A DNA stretch of 64,000 nucleotides from Chamaea fasciata (taxonomy: Eukaryota > Chordata > Aves > Passeriformes > Sylviidae), in assembly GCA_029207755.1 (NCBI GenBank), contig JARCOQ010000003.1:87997994-88061993 (forward strand). The letters are read 5' to 3'. Shown here one piece after another: positions 24,085 to 35,500 of the stretch. The notes beneath the pieces were generated by a model. That model had not been told where the DNA came from, did no database searches, and was given only the letters and a program-made list of their open reading frames with translations. The position numbers and the translations under genes were made by a program. How positions within the stretch are numbered: the stretch's first letter is position 1; every line of letters begins with the position of its first letter.

Positions 24085-25210
24085 GACACAGAGATCATTT
24101 GAGACGAGGCTGATCTTAATTGAATTTGATGTTGGTTACTCTCACCTCTTACCCTCTCCTTCATTACATTTCTAAAAGTTCCAACTTCATTTTAACATGA
24201 AGAGAACTACACTACAAAATAGTGATAAATGTTGCAAAGTGGAATTGGCAATTCCCAAATTTTGTAGAAATTCCTCCATTGATAAGTGAGAATGAAAAGG
24301 TCCTGGCAAACTATCATAACCCAGCTAAATGTGTTGAATCATAAGGGGGTTTTAGCTATTATTTTTCTGGGAACAGAACCCGTTTAGAGATGAAGAGTGA
24401 ATTGTGGGCTTCTTAATAAGCCTGTTACAGAGCAAGGTTTATGGGTAAATCCATCAACATTCCTGGTTTCCTGTAACTATTCCTTGCACCTTTTCTTCAG
24501 CAATGGAGATTTCTTTTACATGAAAACTGAGTACTCTTTCTTGTCTAAATAATGTCAGATGTCCCTATTAGTTGCAATTCAACCATCAGCTTTACCAAGG
24601 TATTTCACACTCAAGCTAATTACCATAATTTCAGAATTAATGTTTTTAAGCTTTTTTGCATAAACAATAAATCTGTGAGGATGGTGCCACCTAATGTAAC
24701 TAGAGAACATGGCAGCTCCTTTTTTTTTTTTTTTTTTTTTCTTTTTCTTTTTTTTTTTTTTTTTTCCTGTTAAATTACCAGCAGGTATTGAAAGAAGAAT
24801 TGAGTACTCCTTTATCCTTTCTGTTTCCTCTCACACTAGCTTACTTTCAAGTCTTCCTTGAAAACATGATAGAAATATATATTTCAAATGAAAGAAGAGA
24901 TTCTTAATTTTACCCCACTGCATCTATTCTATGCCAAGAGAATTCAAAACCTGACTGGTAGAAAAGGTAGATAAGAAAACGATCTCAACATATAGTATAT
25001 AATTTTTACCAAGGCAGAGATTAAACCTGTTTCTCCCTCTGTGTGGAAGAATCTTTCACTAGTGATAGAAATTTGAGCTTATACTTCTTATCTTTTTCTG
25101 ACCCAATGATTTTTAAATCAGTTTACATAAAGCAGAACAATTCTAACAAGCAGGACTAAGCGCTTTTGTCATCTATTCATTTAGCAACAGCAGTTGTTAG
25201 TATAATATGA
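24085..25210. other. Intergenic; long interrupted poly-T at 24720-24765
   Basis: The only notable structure is a T tract with two single C interruptions near 24741-24747. No gene is seen. Confidence 0.6.
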
Positions 25211-25385
25211 AATAGAATAGAATAGAATAGAATAGAATAGAATAGAATAGAATAGAATAGAATAGACTAGACTAGACTAGAATAGAATAGAATAGAATAG
25301 AATAGAATAGAATAGAATAGAATAGAATAGAATAGAATAGAATAGAATAGAATAGAATAGAATAGAATAGAATAGAATAGAATAG
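25211..25385 (+). repeat. (AATAG)35 microsatellite
   Basis: Thirty-five consecutive 5-bp units fill 175 bp. All are AATAG except units 12-14 (25266-25280), which are ACTAG. The array abuts the 3' end of the minus-strand CR1 at 25386, whose terminal repeats (ATTCTATGA type) probably seeded it. Confidence 0.97.
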
Positions 25386-25615
25386 TTCTAGCTGCAACTA
25401 GTCCAACTGCCTACTTCAAGATTGACCAAAACCTGCAGCATAATTATCAAGGCCATTGCCCAAATGCCTCTTAAACACTGCCAGTCTAACGACATGGACC
25501 ACATTTCTAGGAAGCTTTTTCAGTACCTGATTTGTCTTGGCAAAGAAATACTTCCTACTTTTGAGTTTGAACCTCGCCTGATACAGCTTTGAATCACTAA
25601 GCATTTGAACATGAT
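25386..25615 (-). repeat. CR1 LINE 3' fragment
   Basis: Antisense CR1 3' UTR: blocks for 'ctagtccaactgcct', 'ccattgcccaaatgcctctt', 'aaacactgccag' and 'aagaaatacttcct' in the expected order. Its 3' terminus touches the AATAG array. Confidence 0.88.
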
Positions 25616-26564
25616 TATTAAGGGTATCATAAAAGGGGGCAGAATTACATATCTAAATCCATTCAGGCACAAGTTGATTTCAAGCCGTATCTATTGTACC
25701 CTAGATAGCTATACCTTATTGAATGAAAGAAGAGAATGAAGAATGCTCTATGTGTGATCATAAATAATCTAATAAGGAAAAAAAGAATATGCATACAAGG
25801 AAACCAGAATGATCTGTGCATGCAGGCAACATAAAGGAGAATTTACTTTCAGAGTGGACAGATTTATTGAGGAAATAAAAATAAGGAATACTGGAGCTAT
25901 GGTACAATAGCACAAATACATTAAAATATCCAGGTAATTAGGCTAATAAAGCTTTTGTCAAGTTTTAATCATCAGAAGTACTTAAGTTTAAAGTAAGCAT
26001 AACACCCATTGCAAAATTCCTCTTCAGCTATAGACTGCTAAAAGTTGTTGCAAGGACAACCCTAAAGATAATTTTGTCTAGACATGTTTTAAGATTTCAG
26101 ATGTTACCTGAGAAAGACCCTGAAGTTAGTGGATATTAAGAGTTTTTTACAAGCCAGTATATTATGTGGGCAAATATGCTTTTTTTGTTGTTGTTGTTGT
26201 TTGATTTCTTTGATTTTGCCAATTTATAAGTGCAAATTAAAGTAGCAGATACTGTTAATTTATCATTATTTATCTCATACATATAAATATGTACTTTATG
26301 GGCATATAATTAGAAAATTTGGGATTGGAGAATGAACGGCATTGAGTATTGTTAGTATACTCAGAGTGCATACTAAATTTCACCATTTTCACACAGTACT
26401 TTCAGTGATTTGCAAAATTGTATACTAAGAAACCACTGATAGTTCCTCTCAAAAAATACTTGGCAAAACATCTACCATTCTTGCTATGTTTGCACACTGC
26501 AGAGAGGTTGGTTCAATCTGATCCTATTGTACTTGAGGAATATTTCTCCTTTTACTTTTCCTTT
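25616..26564. other. Intergenic; short (TTG)n at about 26187-26203
   Basis: AT-rich, with no gene seen. Confidence 0.5.
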
Positions 26565-26814
26565 CTAATGAGATTTTCAACTGTGATGGCAAGTTAATGG
26601 CATGGAAACAGGACTACAGCCAGCTGAGACACTGTTACAAAGGGTTGAAATACATGAAAGTGAAAACATTTAGCAGAAATATGTTTAAGAATACATGAAA
26701 GATTTGATTTTAATTTTTTCCCCTTAAGAGAGAGTAAACATTCTTACTTATTTCCATCAGTTTTGGGACATCAGCAAGAGACACTGGATAGCCATGCCTA
26801 AGTCCATGCCTTGC
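26565..26814. repeat. Unidentified ~250-bp unit, copy B
   Basis: Direct copy of 23833-24084, same orientation. Differences are scattered substitutions and a few small indels. Neither flank shares sequence with copy A's flanks, so the boundaries are sharp. Confidence 0.8.
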
Positions 26815-29800
26815 TCTGGAGCACCTCTCACTGTAGGTGAATGCATTTTAATGGCAGATGGCCCTCTGTTTAAAGTGAGACAATTCGATAGCTTTGTGGA
26901 GGCACGTCTGAACTCTCTTAAGTCTAAGTAAAAGGACAAGTCAATTAAGTGACATTTTTCTCTTCTTTTTCCAGCAAGTAGGGGTAATCTTGAAAAAATT
27001 GAAGTGATTGAGGCATGATGGACATCTTGCTGTATTTACCTGGAGGGCCTGCAAGACATGTGAACAAAGGCCATAAGGTACCCTGAATTTTTTCCAGTGT
27101 TCCACTAAAATGGGGTTGATAAGCATAGTGTCAAAAGGCTCTTGAAGACTGAGTGTATAGGGAAAAATGATCTGTGGAGGGTGCTGGCAAGTAACAAGAG
27201 GCAACAAGAGTCAAATTATGATTCACTGGTCACAGTCCATGCTGAGAACTAACAGTAACCATCTAACCTTCTTCCAGCATGGATTCATGGCCTCCCAAAC
27301 TAGTGTGTTCCAGATTAAATCATGAAGACTTTACACAGAGTGCAAAGGTCTGTAGTTACAGAACCTCAGCCAGTGACACTGCTGTGTTAAGGTGTCAAGT
27401 TCTCTTATATCCGCCAGGAATTTGCATAGTATGTTAAAGTGGAAAATCCCAGCTGCCACAGACAGTGTCAGAGCTTCTGTTATGCAGTTTCTGCTGTGCA
27501 GCTTCTTGTAGTTCACCTCAGGGAACATGTCATAATGAGACAGAATTACAGGGGTATCTGTAAAACTGGAATAATAGTACTAATGCTCACATGATGCATT
27601 TTGCAGGATTAGAATGTTGAGCACTACCTGGATTTACTGTAATCCATATTAATCGCTGGGCCAGGTGCAGCCACAAGGATGACTGGAAGGAGTGCCTGGT
27701 GCCCTGCTCTCTGGAGCACCTCTCCAGACCTTGTCACAGGTCATGCTTCTGCATGGGGTGATGAGCTCCAAGCAGGGCCACGCTGCAAGGCAGCCTTCCC
27801 ATGTGGTAATGTGCTGGGAGAGGCATAGGAAAGAGGACACAATTCCCTAACTACTGCATGTCTCTGTGACTGCTCACCCAGTCCAGCAGCTGCACCGTGG
27901 CAAAGCATGACTGCCAGGGGAGTGTATATTACCACCATAAAGGTGAAGGGGAGAAGGAAGATGTGTTGGGTAGAACTCAGGGCACAGGAATTCTTGCTCT
28001 AGTCATGGTCTTATTTCGGTTCCAATTCGATGTGAGCACCATTTGTGCCTACATTTTGAGAATGCAGGAAGAGAAAACTGTATGAGGAAAATTTAAAGGG
28101 GACCTAGAAGAAACATAGCTACAGTAATTGAGATGCATGAGTGCAAACTTAAGCTCTAATAATCTGTTTAGCTGGATGGCAATATGGAATTTAATTAGCT
28201 GAAATCTTTTGTAGATCTTGATTCTGAATTATATATCAGTTGTGAAAAAAAGCAAAGAAAAAGACCCTGTGAATAGAAGCTACAGTGTTTTTTAGTAACA
28301 ATGGCAATGCATAAGTAAAAGAAGAAATATATCCTGTTGGTGAAGGAAGACATTAGAGTAGATTTTCTTGCAGGGATTTGAATGTTCGAATTTCTCATTT
28401 GGCTTTGTAGTACCAGCCTTTAGGTATTAGTACAGAATTCTATAATTTTATGATGGTGTGGGAGAGGCAGTGAACACCTAGTTTTGTCAGCCATGTAATT
28501 GCCAGCCTTGGAACGGGAGAGCTCAAGAGTCTTTGTTATAAAAAAGTTCCTGCGATAGGTCGGCAAAACACATTGTAACCTGTGTATCCCTACAGTACTG
28601 TGTGGTGTGGATGGTAGTTGGCACTAGTCAGCTGGCATCAGATTGGAAGTATCCACATGTTATAAGAATGCTAAGTGGCTTTAAAAGGCTTTTAATTATG
28701 AAGGCTTCTGAAACATGAGAAAATATTTTTTAGCGACTGAATGTAACCTGCATTTGTTAGGAGAAAAAAAAGTTTCCTTGTAGATGCTCCAAATCCTGAT
28801 CCTTTTCTGCTTAAAATTATGTTGATTCAGAGCATATAGAAATTTTCCCCCTTGGAGAACCAGATTAAATGGGAGGAGAGTACAAGCAGTGATGATTTTA
28901 CCTTTTTTTTTTTTTTTTTTTTTTTTAATACACGAAAAAAGCCACCCTTTTGCAAGTAGCTGGAATCAGAAGCAGTTTTAAGCCACGATGACAGTGAAGC
29001 CTATCTGAAGGCTCTCATCAACTCACCAGCAGATCATTCCCCTGAGCTGGCAGTTGTTTGCCACAGTAGCTGTCAACCAGAGAAGCTGATTCTCTTTTTT
29101 TAGCTGCTGAGGAGCTGCTAATGGGATAATGAGCAGTTTGCACTTTCTCATTAGCACTTATTCATCATAGACAGTGCATACACAGTATCTGTAGTTGAAG
29201 TATTAAGTAACCACTTTTGTGATGCTTGTTCTGTATTATATTTCTGCAGTGTCTAGACTTTTATATTAGTATTTGATAAATTGTGGTTGAAGCCCTGCAT
29301 ATTTAAATTAAATAATAATGCAAACTCATGGTATCATTTCTATACTTTAAAATAAAGGGATTTTTTTTGTGGGAGTCTTTGTTTCTCCTGCAGAAAACAC
29401 CTTTTTTAGCTGTTCTTCTCAGACTTCCTTTTCTGTGATACAGCTATGAAAATATTAGTCTGCACCTTACATGCCCTTGAGGAATTTTGATTACTTATAA
29501 TGATGGTAAAAAAATTGTTCTGTAGTCAGAACAATTTTTCATACCTGAAAAAATAATATTTTTAGCACATTTATGCTAATGCCAAAGTGAAACCATCTCA
29601 AGGCCTCTTAACAAGGAAGATGAACTTTGCAAAACCTACCTGTAGGGTTTTACGGCTGGAAAAGGTTCCTCTGTAATGAAGTAGAAAAGGAGAAGGGGTT
29701 GAAAGATGGGACAAGCATTTTAGGACAAGCCTAAGAGACATGTCTGCTCTAACACATCTCATCCATCTACCAGAAAACAAGGGGCTATTTCTCACAGCTG

Positions 29801-30847
29801 TGTTCCCGATGAAGCAGTAAACATTACTCCATACTTCTTGGTCCATTCTTATTGTGACCAGTGCTAAACTGGGTTTTCAGGAATTTGGAAGTCACCACTT
29901 ACAATATCTCTCATGCAGAATTCAATGATAAATGTAAAATAAACATGATTCCATTAATTTTATCTTCCCTTCTTTCTATTGTCAGAATAATTCTCCCTCT
30001 TAGAATGCTTTCCTCTGGAGTTCGGCTTTTGTATTTTTGGGTTTGGTTTTTTTTTTTTTTTTTGGAAAGACTGTAGAGATGTTTGTTTTGGAAAGAATAC
30101 TCTCACGTCCATTTGAAAGCAAGTTTTTACAAAAGCTTAGTTACAGAAACTGCCTTTCTGAATGTATATATAAAAGACATTTTTTATAAACCCCCTGAAT
30201 TTTTCTCATGAGATCTCAACTGGATTTGTCTTAACTTGTCTTATTTCCCAAAGGTGGGAAGATGATGAGTGTTACTGACCAAACCATGCTCTTTGCAGTG
30301 ATCTGTGTGTTGTGGTAGATCTAAAATGAACTTCCATCAGTTTCTGGATCTGATTCTCAGACTCTCCAATCAGCACAGTTTTTCTGAAACCAGCAGCATC
30401 TTGCAGGTAGATCTTGGCAGAGAACCCCCTCCCTGCCCTTTCACACTATCCACAAAGAAAAAACCCCCACAGTTTTTTAAGAGGACCTAATAAATACTTG
30501 AGATGGAAATAAGTTGATTCTTCCGGCATTATTGAAAAGATTGTTTCTTGCTAATGATGTTTGCAAGATTGGTGCCTTAACTACACTGTTTAAAGCAGAG
30601 GTTGCTCTTTCTTGTCTTTATGATCTGTTTGGCAGAACAGAGTAGAACAGAATGTGAAGTGTGCCAGAGATGTTCTGTACTTGCAAGAGTGTAATGAAGT
30701 TGATTAAAAATGTGTATAAAGTAATCAGACGTACGATCATATAGTAATTTATTTTGGATAGCATCTGTGGCACTTATCAGGCTTGATCTGCCACTTAAAT
30801 CAGAGCCAACTCTGAACTTGTCTCAGTTTACTCAGGGCATTTTATAA
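26815..30847. other. Intergenic; T tract 28903-28926, possible conserved element near 29 kb
   Basis: No gene is identified. 27650-27960 is richer in GC than its surroundings but shows no recognisable family. 28990-29180 has clustered homeodomain-type TAAT/ATTA cores and is noted only as a candidate regulatory element. Confidence 0.4.
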
Positions 30848-30985
30848 TCAAATTCTGAATACCTCCAAGGGTGGATATCCCACAGCCTGTCTGGGCAACC
30901 TGTGCCAGTCTTTGACCACTGTTGTTGTGAAGAATATTTTTCTCGCTCTGACAAATGAGATTTTAATCTGAAGTGTGTTTTTTTA
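30848..30985 (-). repeat. CR1 LINE fragment
   Basis: Antisense CR1 3' UTR piece: 'tgaatacctccaagggtgga', 'cctgtctgggcaacctgtgcca', 'ttgaccact' and 'gtgaagaa' blocks in order, with considerable divergence. Confidence 0.75.
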
Positions 30986-32400
30986 AAATTAAGAACTGGG
31001 GTTGTTCCTGCTTTCATTCAAAATGGTAAAAAATGGGAAGCCAGAAGAATTGTTTCTGTCTGGCCTCTACCTCTCAGATAATTTGGTGTGAGTAGTCCTG
31101 CTCAGAGGTGTCCTTTTAGCTCATCCTAACAGGCTCACAAGCAACTCTGCCACGGCAAACTGTAGGTCCATGGCAGCTGTACATTGCCTAGAAAAGGAAC
31201 TGTGCAATTGTGCTTACTGTTGTATGATGACAGTCTGAGGAAAACGTTTTTGAAAGAACTATTCTGAAAGCAAAATTCTGACTTCCATGCTATCTGTCCT
31301 GTAGGAGCCTAGTCCTATTGAATGGTCTGAGTGTAGATTTTTTAATGTCTGCGTGACAAAATGTCAAGACTTATAAGTAAGTCTATTTCTTGGATACTAG
31401 TGAACTTCCAGTTGTTGTCTGCTCTGGTCTGTGACAAGCAGGGCAGTTCAGAATGGGGCAGTTACAGAAATTGCATAGATAGAGTCACAAATGTAGGATC
31501 TCTGGCCTACAAGAAAAGGAATGATTTTCAGAATCCCTGTTTGGGACTCGGGCAACTAGGTTTATGCATTGGACTGGTAATGCCCAAGATTTTTGTGAAT
31601 TACAGCTCCTAATGCACAGTCATTATTTTGGGATAATTTAAAATTCTTTTTTTAAATATTAAAAGAATGTCAAACCTGAATTTTCACATAATTAAATGCC
31701 AATCTGAGCATCATGTTTACTTGAATTTATTGAGTGATGGGTTGTCAGGTAGAGTTTCTGTAAGCACAACAATATGGCTATCTTTTAACTTTATGTCATC
31801 TAAAGAACCTTAAATAAATGAATGAATTGTCAGTTAAAAACAGTCCTTTGAATTATTAAACCTGCAAAATAAAAAATTAAGAAAAAAAAGAGAAAAGCTT
31901 AACTATCTAATCTTTGAAATGTTTTTAGTTATCTAATGCAAAAAAAGACCCCTCTCCAATTCTAATATAACCAGATGCATCACTATTCATTTACCACATG
32001 CAAGCCAGAATAATTGGCTAGTGCTGCATGTTGTTCTTGCAGTGTTCTGTGCCTTTCAAACCCCCGTTCATGTGCCTCAAAAACATATTGCCATTATAAT
32101 GCCCAGTAGAGGTTTTACCTCTAAGGAGCTTAACAATAGCTGTGTTCCAGAACAGAAATGGCTTGTTACAGGACAAAAGCCTTTTGTGGGGAGAAAAGTT
32201 GAGCAAACCAGTTTTATGCTCAGTTGTCTTTGTTTCCAGGCAGGCAGCTAATAATGTGTGTTTGTCAGTTTACTACTTCCTTGCTGTTCCAGAAAGCAGT
32301 GCTCTTGGGCATGACTCGGGGTTGTTCTTCATGGATCACCATCTGTGTGGCCTTCTGGGAAAAGAACTTTACAGCAATTCTGTTTGAGCTAACCTTCATT
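30986..32400. other. Upstream flank of LGSN
   Basis: No gene is seen. Within 350 bp of the LGSN start are two copies of TTCCAGAA (32145-32152 and 32287-32294), which match the core of a heat-shock element (nTTCnnGAAn). Confidence 0.4.
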
Positions 32401-32411
32401 GTCTCTGTGCC

Positions 32412-32419
32412 TATAAATA
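32412..32419 (+). promoter_or_regulatory. TATA box of LGSN
   Basis: TATAAATA sits in 'gcctataaatacggg'. Transcription would start about 25-32 bp downstream, near 32440-32450. That leaves a 5' UTR of roughly 40-50 nt before the ATG at 32489. The assignment depends on the first-exon call; a further upstream non-coding exon cannot be excluded. Confidence 0.55.
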
Positions 32420-32477
32420 CGGGACATCTTTCTACTAGATTTTTACTAGGCCATTTCTGATGGTGTTCTGAACTAGA

Positions 32478-32492
32478 ATGAAGTGGACATGA
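32478..32492 (+). CDS. Upstream ORF of four codons overlapping the LGSN start
   Basis: ATG AAG TGG ACA TGA lies just before the LGSN start, and its stop shares bases with the LGSN ATG (ATGA overlap). It has A at position -3, a reasonable initiation context. If the mRNA starts downstream of the TATA box, this is the first AUG scanned, so lengsin would be made by leaky scanning or reinitiation. Seen in sequence only; translation is inferred. Confidence 0.35.
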   Translation: MKWT

Positions 32493-32518
32493 ATAAAAAG
32501 GAAGATCTTACTCAGCAG
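32489..32518 (+). CDS. LGSN: LGSN coding exon 1 (ten codons)
   Basis: It encodes [10 protein letters not shown] and then a strong donor CAG|gtaaga at 32519. It ends at a codon boundary, which is what exon 2 needs. The similarity to the first residues of mammalian lengsin (MN..ED L.Q) is the main reason for choosing this start. In frame upstream there is a stop at 32474. The exon is far too small for gene finders and lies 6.8 kb before exon 2. Confidence 0.78.
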
Positions 32519-35500
32519 GTAAGAGACTGATCATAAACGATTTCCAAGCAGATATAATGATATAAAATACTTCTTCCATCTACCTAAAGATTTCAAGTGA
32601 TTTTTTGGTTATGAATTATGTGCAAGGCTCTTCATGCATGTATGTTGAGCACGGCCTGATTCTGAAGCGAATGGAGGTCAAGGAAAGGCTTCTGTTTAAG
32701 CTGAAAGCACTCCATTTGCTTTAGGAAGCAAGTCTAAGAGATTTTGACTTCCTTTTCATTTCATTTATAGCTTTATCAAAAATAACAGAAATAGATGTCT
32801 TAAATCTGGTTGTATTAATATTATTGGGAAAACATACTGGCTTTGACTTAATTAATGTAAATGAAAGCACTACAATCTGTGGATTGGGATCTGATCTGGA
32901 TTAAAATGTGACACTCTTGAGTCAGGCTACTGACCCAAATGGAAATGCTTAGTTTCTATATAAGTGCATTTTAAACCAGATTCTGGTCCTGAATTCACAC
33001 TTTTGTGGTCCCAAACTCCTGTGAAGGAAGGATCAGCTTATTCATTTTGAGACTCTGCCTTATTTAGGGATTATTTTTAACACAGTGCAGATAGCACAGT
33101 CAAGGGAAAGTAATTGCAAATAATCTTGTTACAAGGACAACTCTGTTGCTTTGGAGCAGCACGATAATCAATGACCTTGAAAAGCTTGTCTGGTAATTGC
33201 GCATGTAGTCTGGAGGCTTTGAATGGGTCTAACAGACAAAGGCAGATGTTAGATGTGAAAATAAGTAGCACAATATTGTGAGCTAATCTCACTCCATTTT
33301 CACATGAAAGATATTAATAATCTTGAGAATATTTAAAAGTTTCAAAGAAAGAAGGAGACTTTTTCTGCTCCTCACATCGCTGCACATCTCCCTTGACCTA
33401 TGGCAAGTTTGTGCTTCAACTTCTCTAACTGCAAAATAATGTGATGTACCTAACATTTATGCCACTCTCACATCCTTCACGATGAGGTTTTTGTAGCAGT
33501 AAATCACTCTCAAAGAGCAGCTTTATCAAACAAGGTCACTGAGGGAGAAATAAGTCACAGCAAAATCTTGACAAAGTATGTGATCCTCATGTTTCTTGCT
33601 TACAAACAACCAGTGTCTGTTTATCATCGCACACTTTGTTTTAGCACTGCACCCAAGAGCCAAAACCCCTCTCTCTTGGAGATACTCCCTGGAAATATCT
33701 ATGTTGTCCTTGGTACAAACTCCATGGCCAGATTCTGCCCTGGTTCAAATCTTTGTAGCTCCAGTGACTCCAGTGAAGCTTCATTAATTCCCAGCAGTAG
33801 ATAATTTGTTCTTGCATCCTCTGCTTCTTCACTGCCTGGTTGCTGGGGAAGCAGAAGGGCAATGCTTCCTGACTGCCAGGGAAAGGGGCAGGGAAAGCAC
33901 TTGGACACAGAACTACTTGCTCAATGGGTACTCTCGTGTGAGGTCTTAAGCAGCACCTCCTGCTAACTTGGCTTCAAGTATTTGAAATTCATTACTACAC
34001 AAAAAGATTAAATAAAATTGATGTACCAACCTGGGAGTGCTTTAAAGAGTAACCTGGTAACAGGCAGAGTGGAGCACACAAAGTTCCTCAGCATTTAGAA
34101 TGTGACAGTATTTGAAAACTCTGAAAACCTGACTTTTGAATTAGAACTGGAAAAAAGTTCAAACAATGTGAATAATGTCACATGTCAGCATGACCTGAAC
34201 AACATTTTTACATTTTTTTAGACTGGAAACATTTAATTTCAGTGTTTCAACACTGTTTTATATTATAAAAAAAAAAAATTAAAAATCAAAGCTAAGTGAA
34301 GCAATTAGCTTTTCTTAAATAAAAAAATTAATTCAACCACACCCTATATATATTTTTGACTTTTATTTTAGTTTCCCATATTTTTCTACTTCTTTGGCTT
34401 ACCAGATTTTGACATTTAGATGTTCTTTGCAAAAAAAAAAAAATATCTTTCATTCTTGAAAAATCTATAGCACCAACTCAAAAAGATCATCACAATTTGA
34501 CCTCTTAACAATCAGTTAACAATATGAAATAAAAAATGAGAATGTGACTTAGCCCATGTTGTTGAATGCTTGCATCACTTTTTTAGGTAGTCAGTAGCAG
34601 GAACATTGAATTATTTTGTTGATTAGGTATACTAAAGCTCCTGCTAGAGTTGCACCTTGCCTCTTTCACCTTTTCGTTTGATAGAAATCCTTCTGCATCT
34701 ATTCATCTATGGTTACTCAGAGCTCCTTTTAACCTAACTCCATTTCTTTCTTTTTTCCCCCTTTCAAATACTTTACTGAGAGTTTCTTTTTTTCTCATTT
34801 CCATGTCTCTTTTTGTTAATATGTTTTTGAGAGAGGTTCATAACATACAGTAGTGTTTACAGTCTTGCCTGAAGTCATGACACAAACAAAAAGTAGGAGA
34901 AAAATGGAAGGTTCCCTCTGCAGCATCTGAATTTGCCACATAGAACACTACAGATTTTCAGTCACCTATAACATCATTTTAAGGCAAAAGTTCAAGGATT
35001 GCCCTGGATTTTAACCTGTTTCACACACCACAAACCTCAGTATTTGTTATTCCTCCCATAGGCAACACTTTACATTTCCAGTGCTCTCAGCTTGGCAGGT
35101 TTACAGATGAACTGCTTTTTGGCAGTGCTGTATTTCATGATATAGTTAATGCTCCACTTCAGAGCTGTACAAAGCCCAAAAATGAACACAAACTGATTAA
35201 GAAAAATTGCTTTAGACTCATATTTTCTGTGTTACCACAAGATATAAAATGTCCCTCAGATGTAGAACCCTGTAGAATCCTTAAGTGGCACTTAATTTGT
35301 TTAAGTAGAGCAAGCAATTTCATCTGCACAATGCTGAAATATTTGCCTGCTGTTACTGTCCTCTCTTCTCTCCTCTTCCTACCTGCATGGTGCCCTAACA
35401 TGCTGCAGTAAAGCTTTAGGGTAGCCCTTATCTGTTGATAGTCAGAGACATCCAGACTCTTGTGTACTCAGAGTGACACAGCAGGCATTTAGTGAAGATG

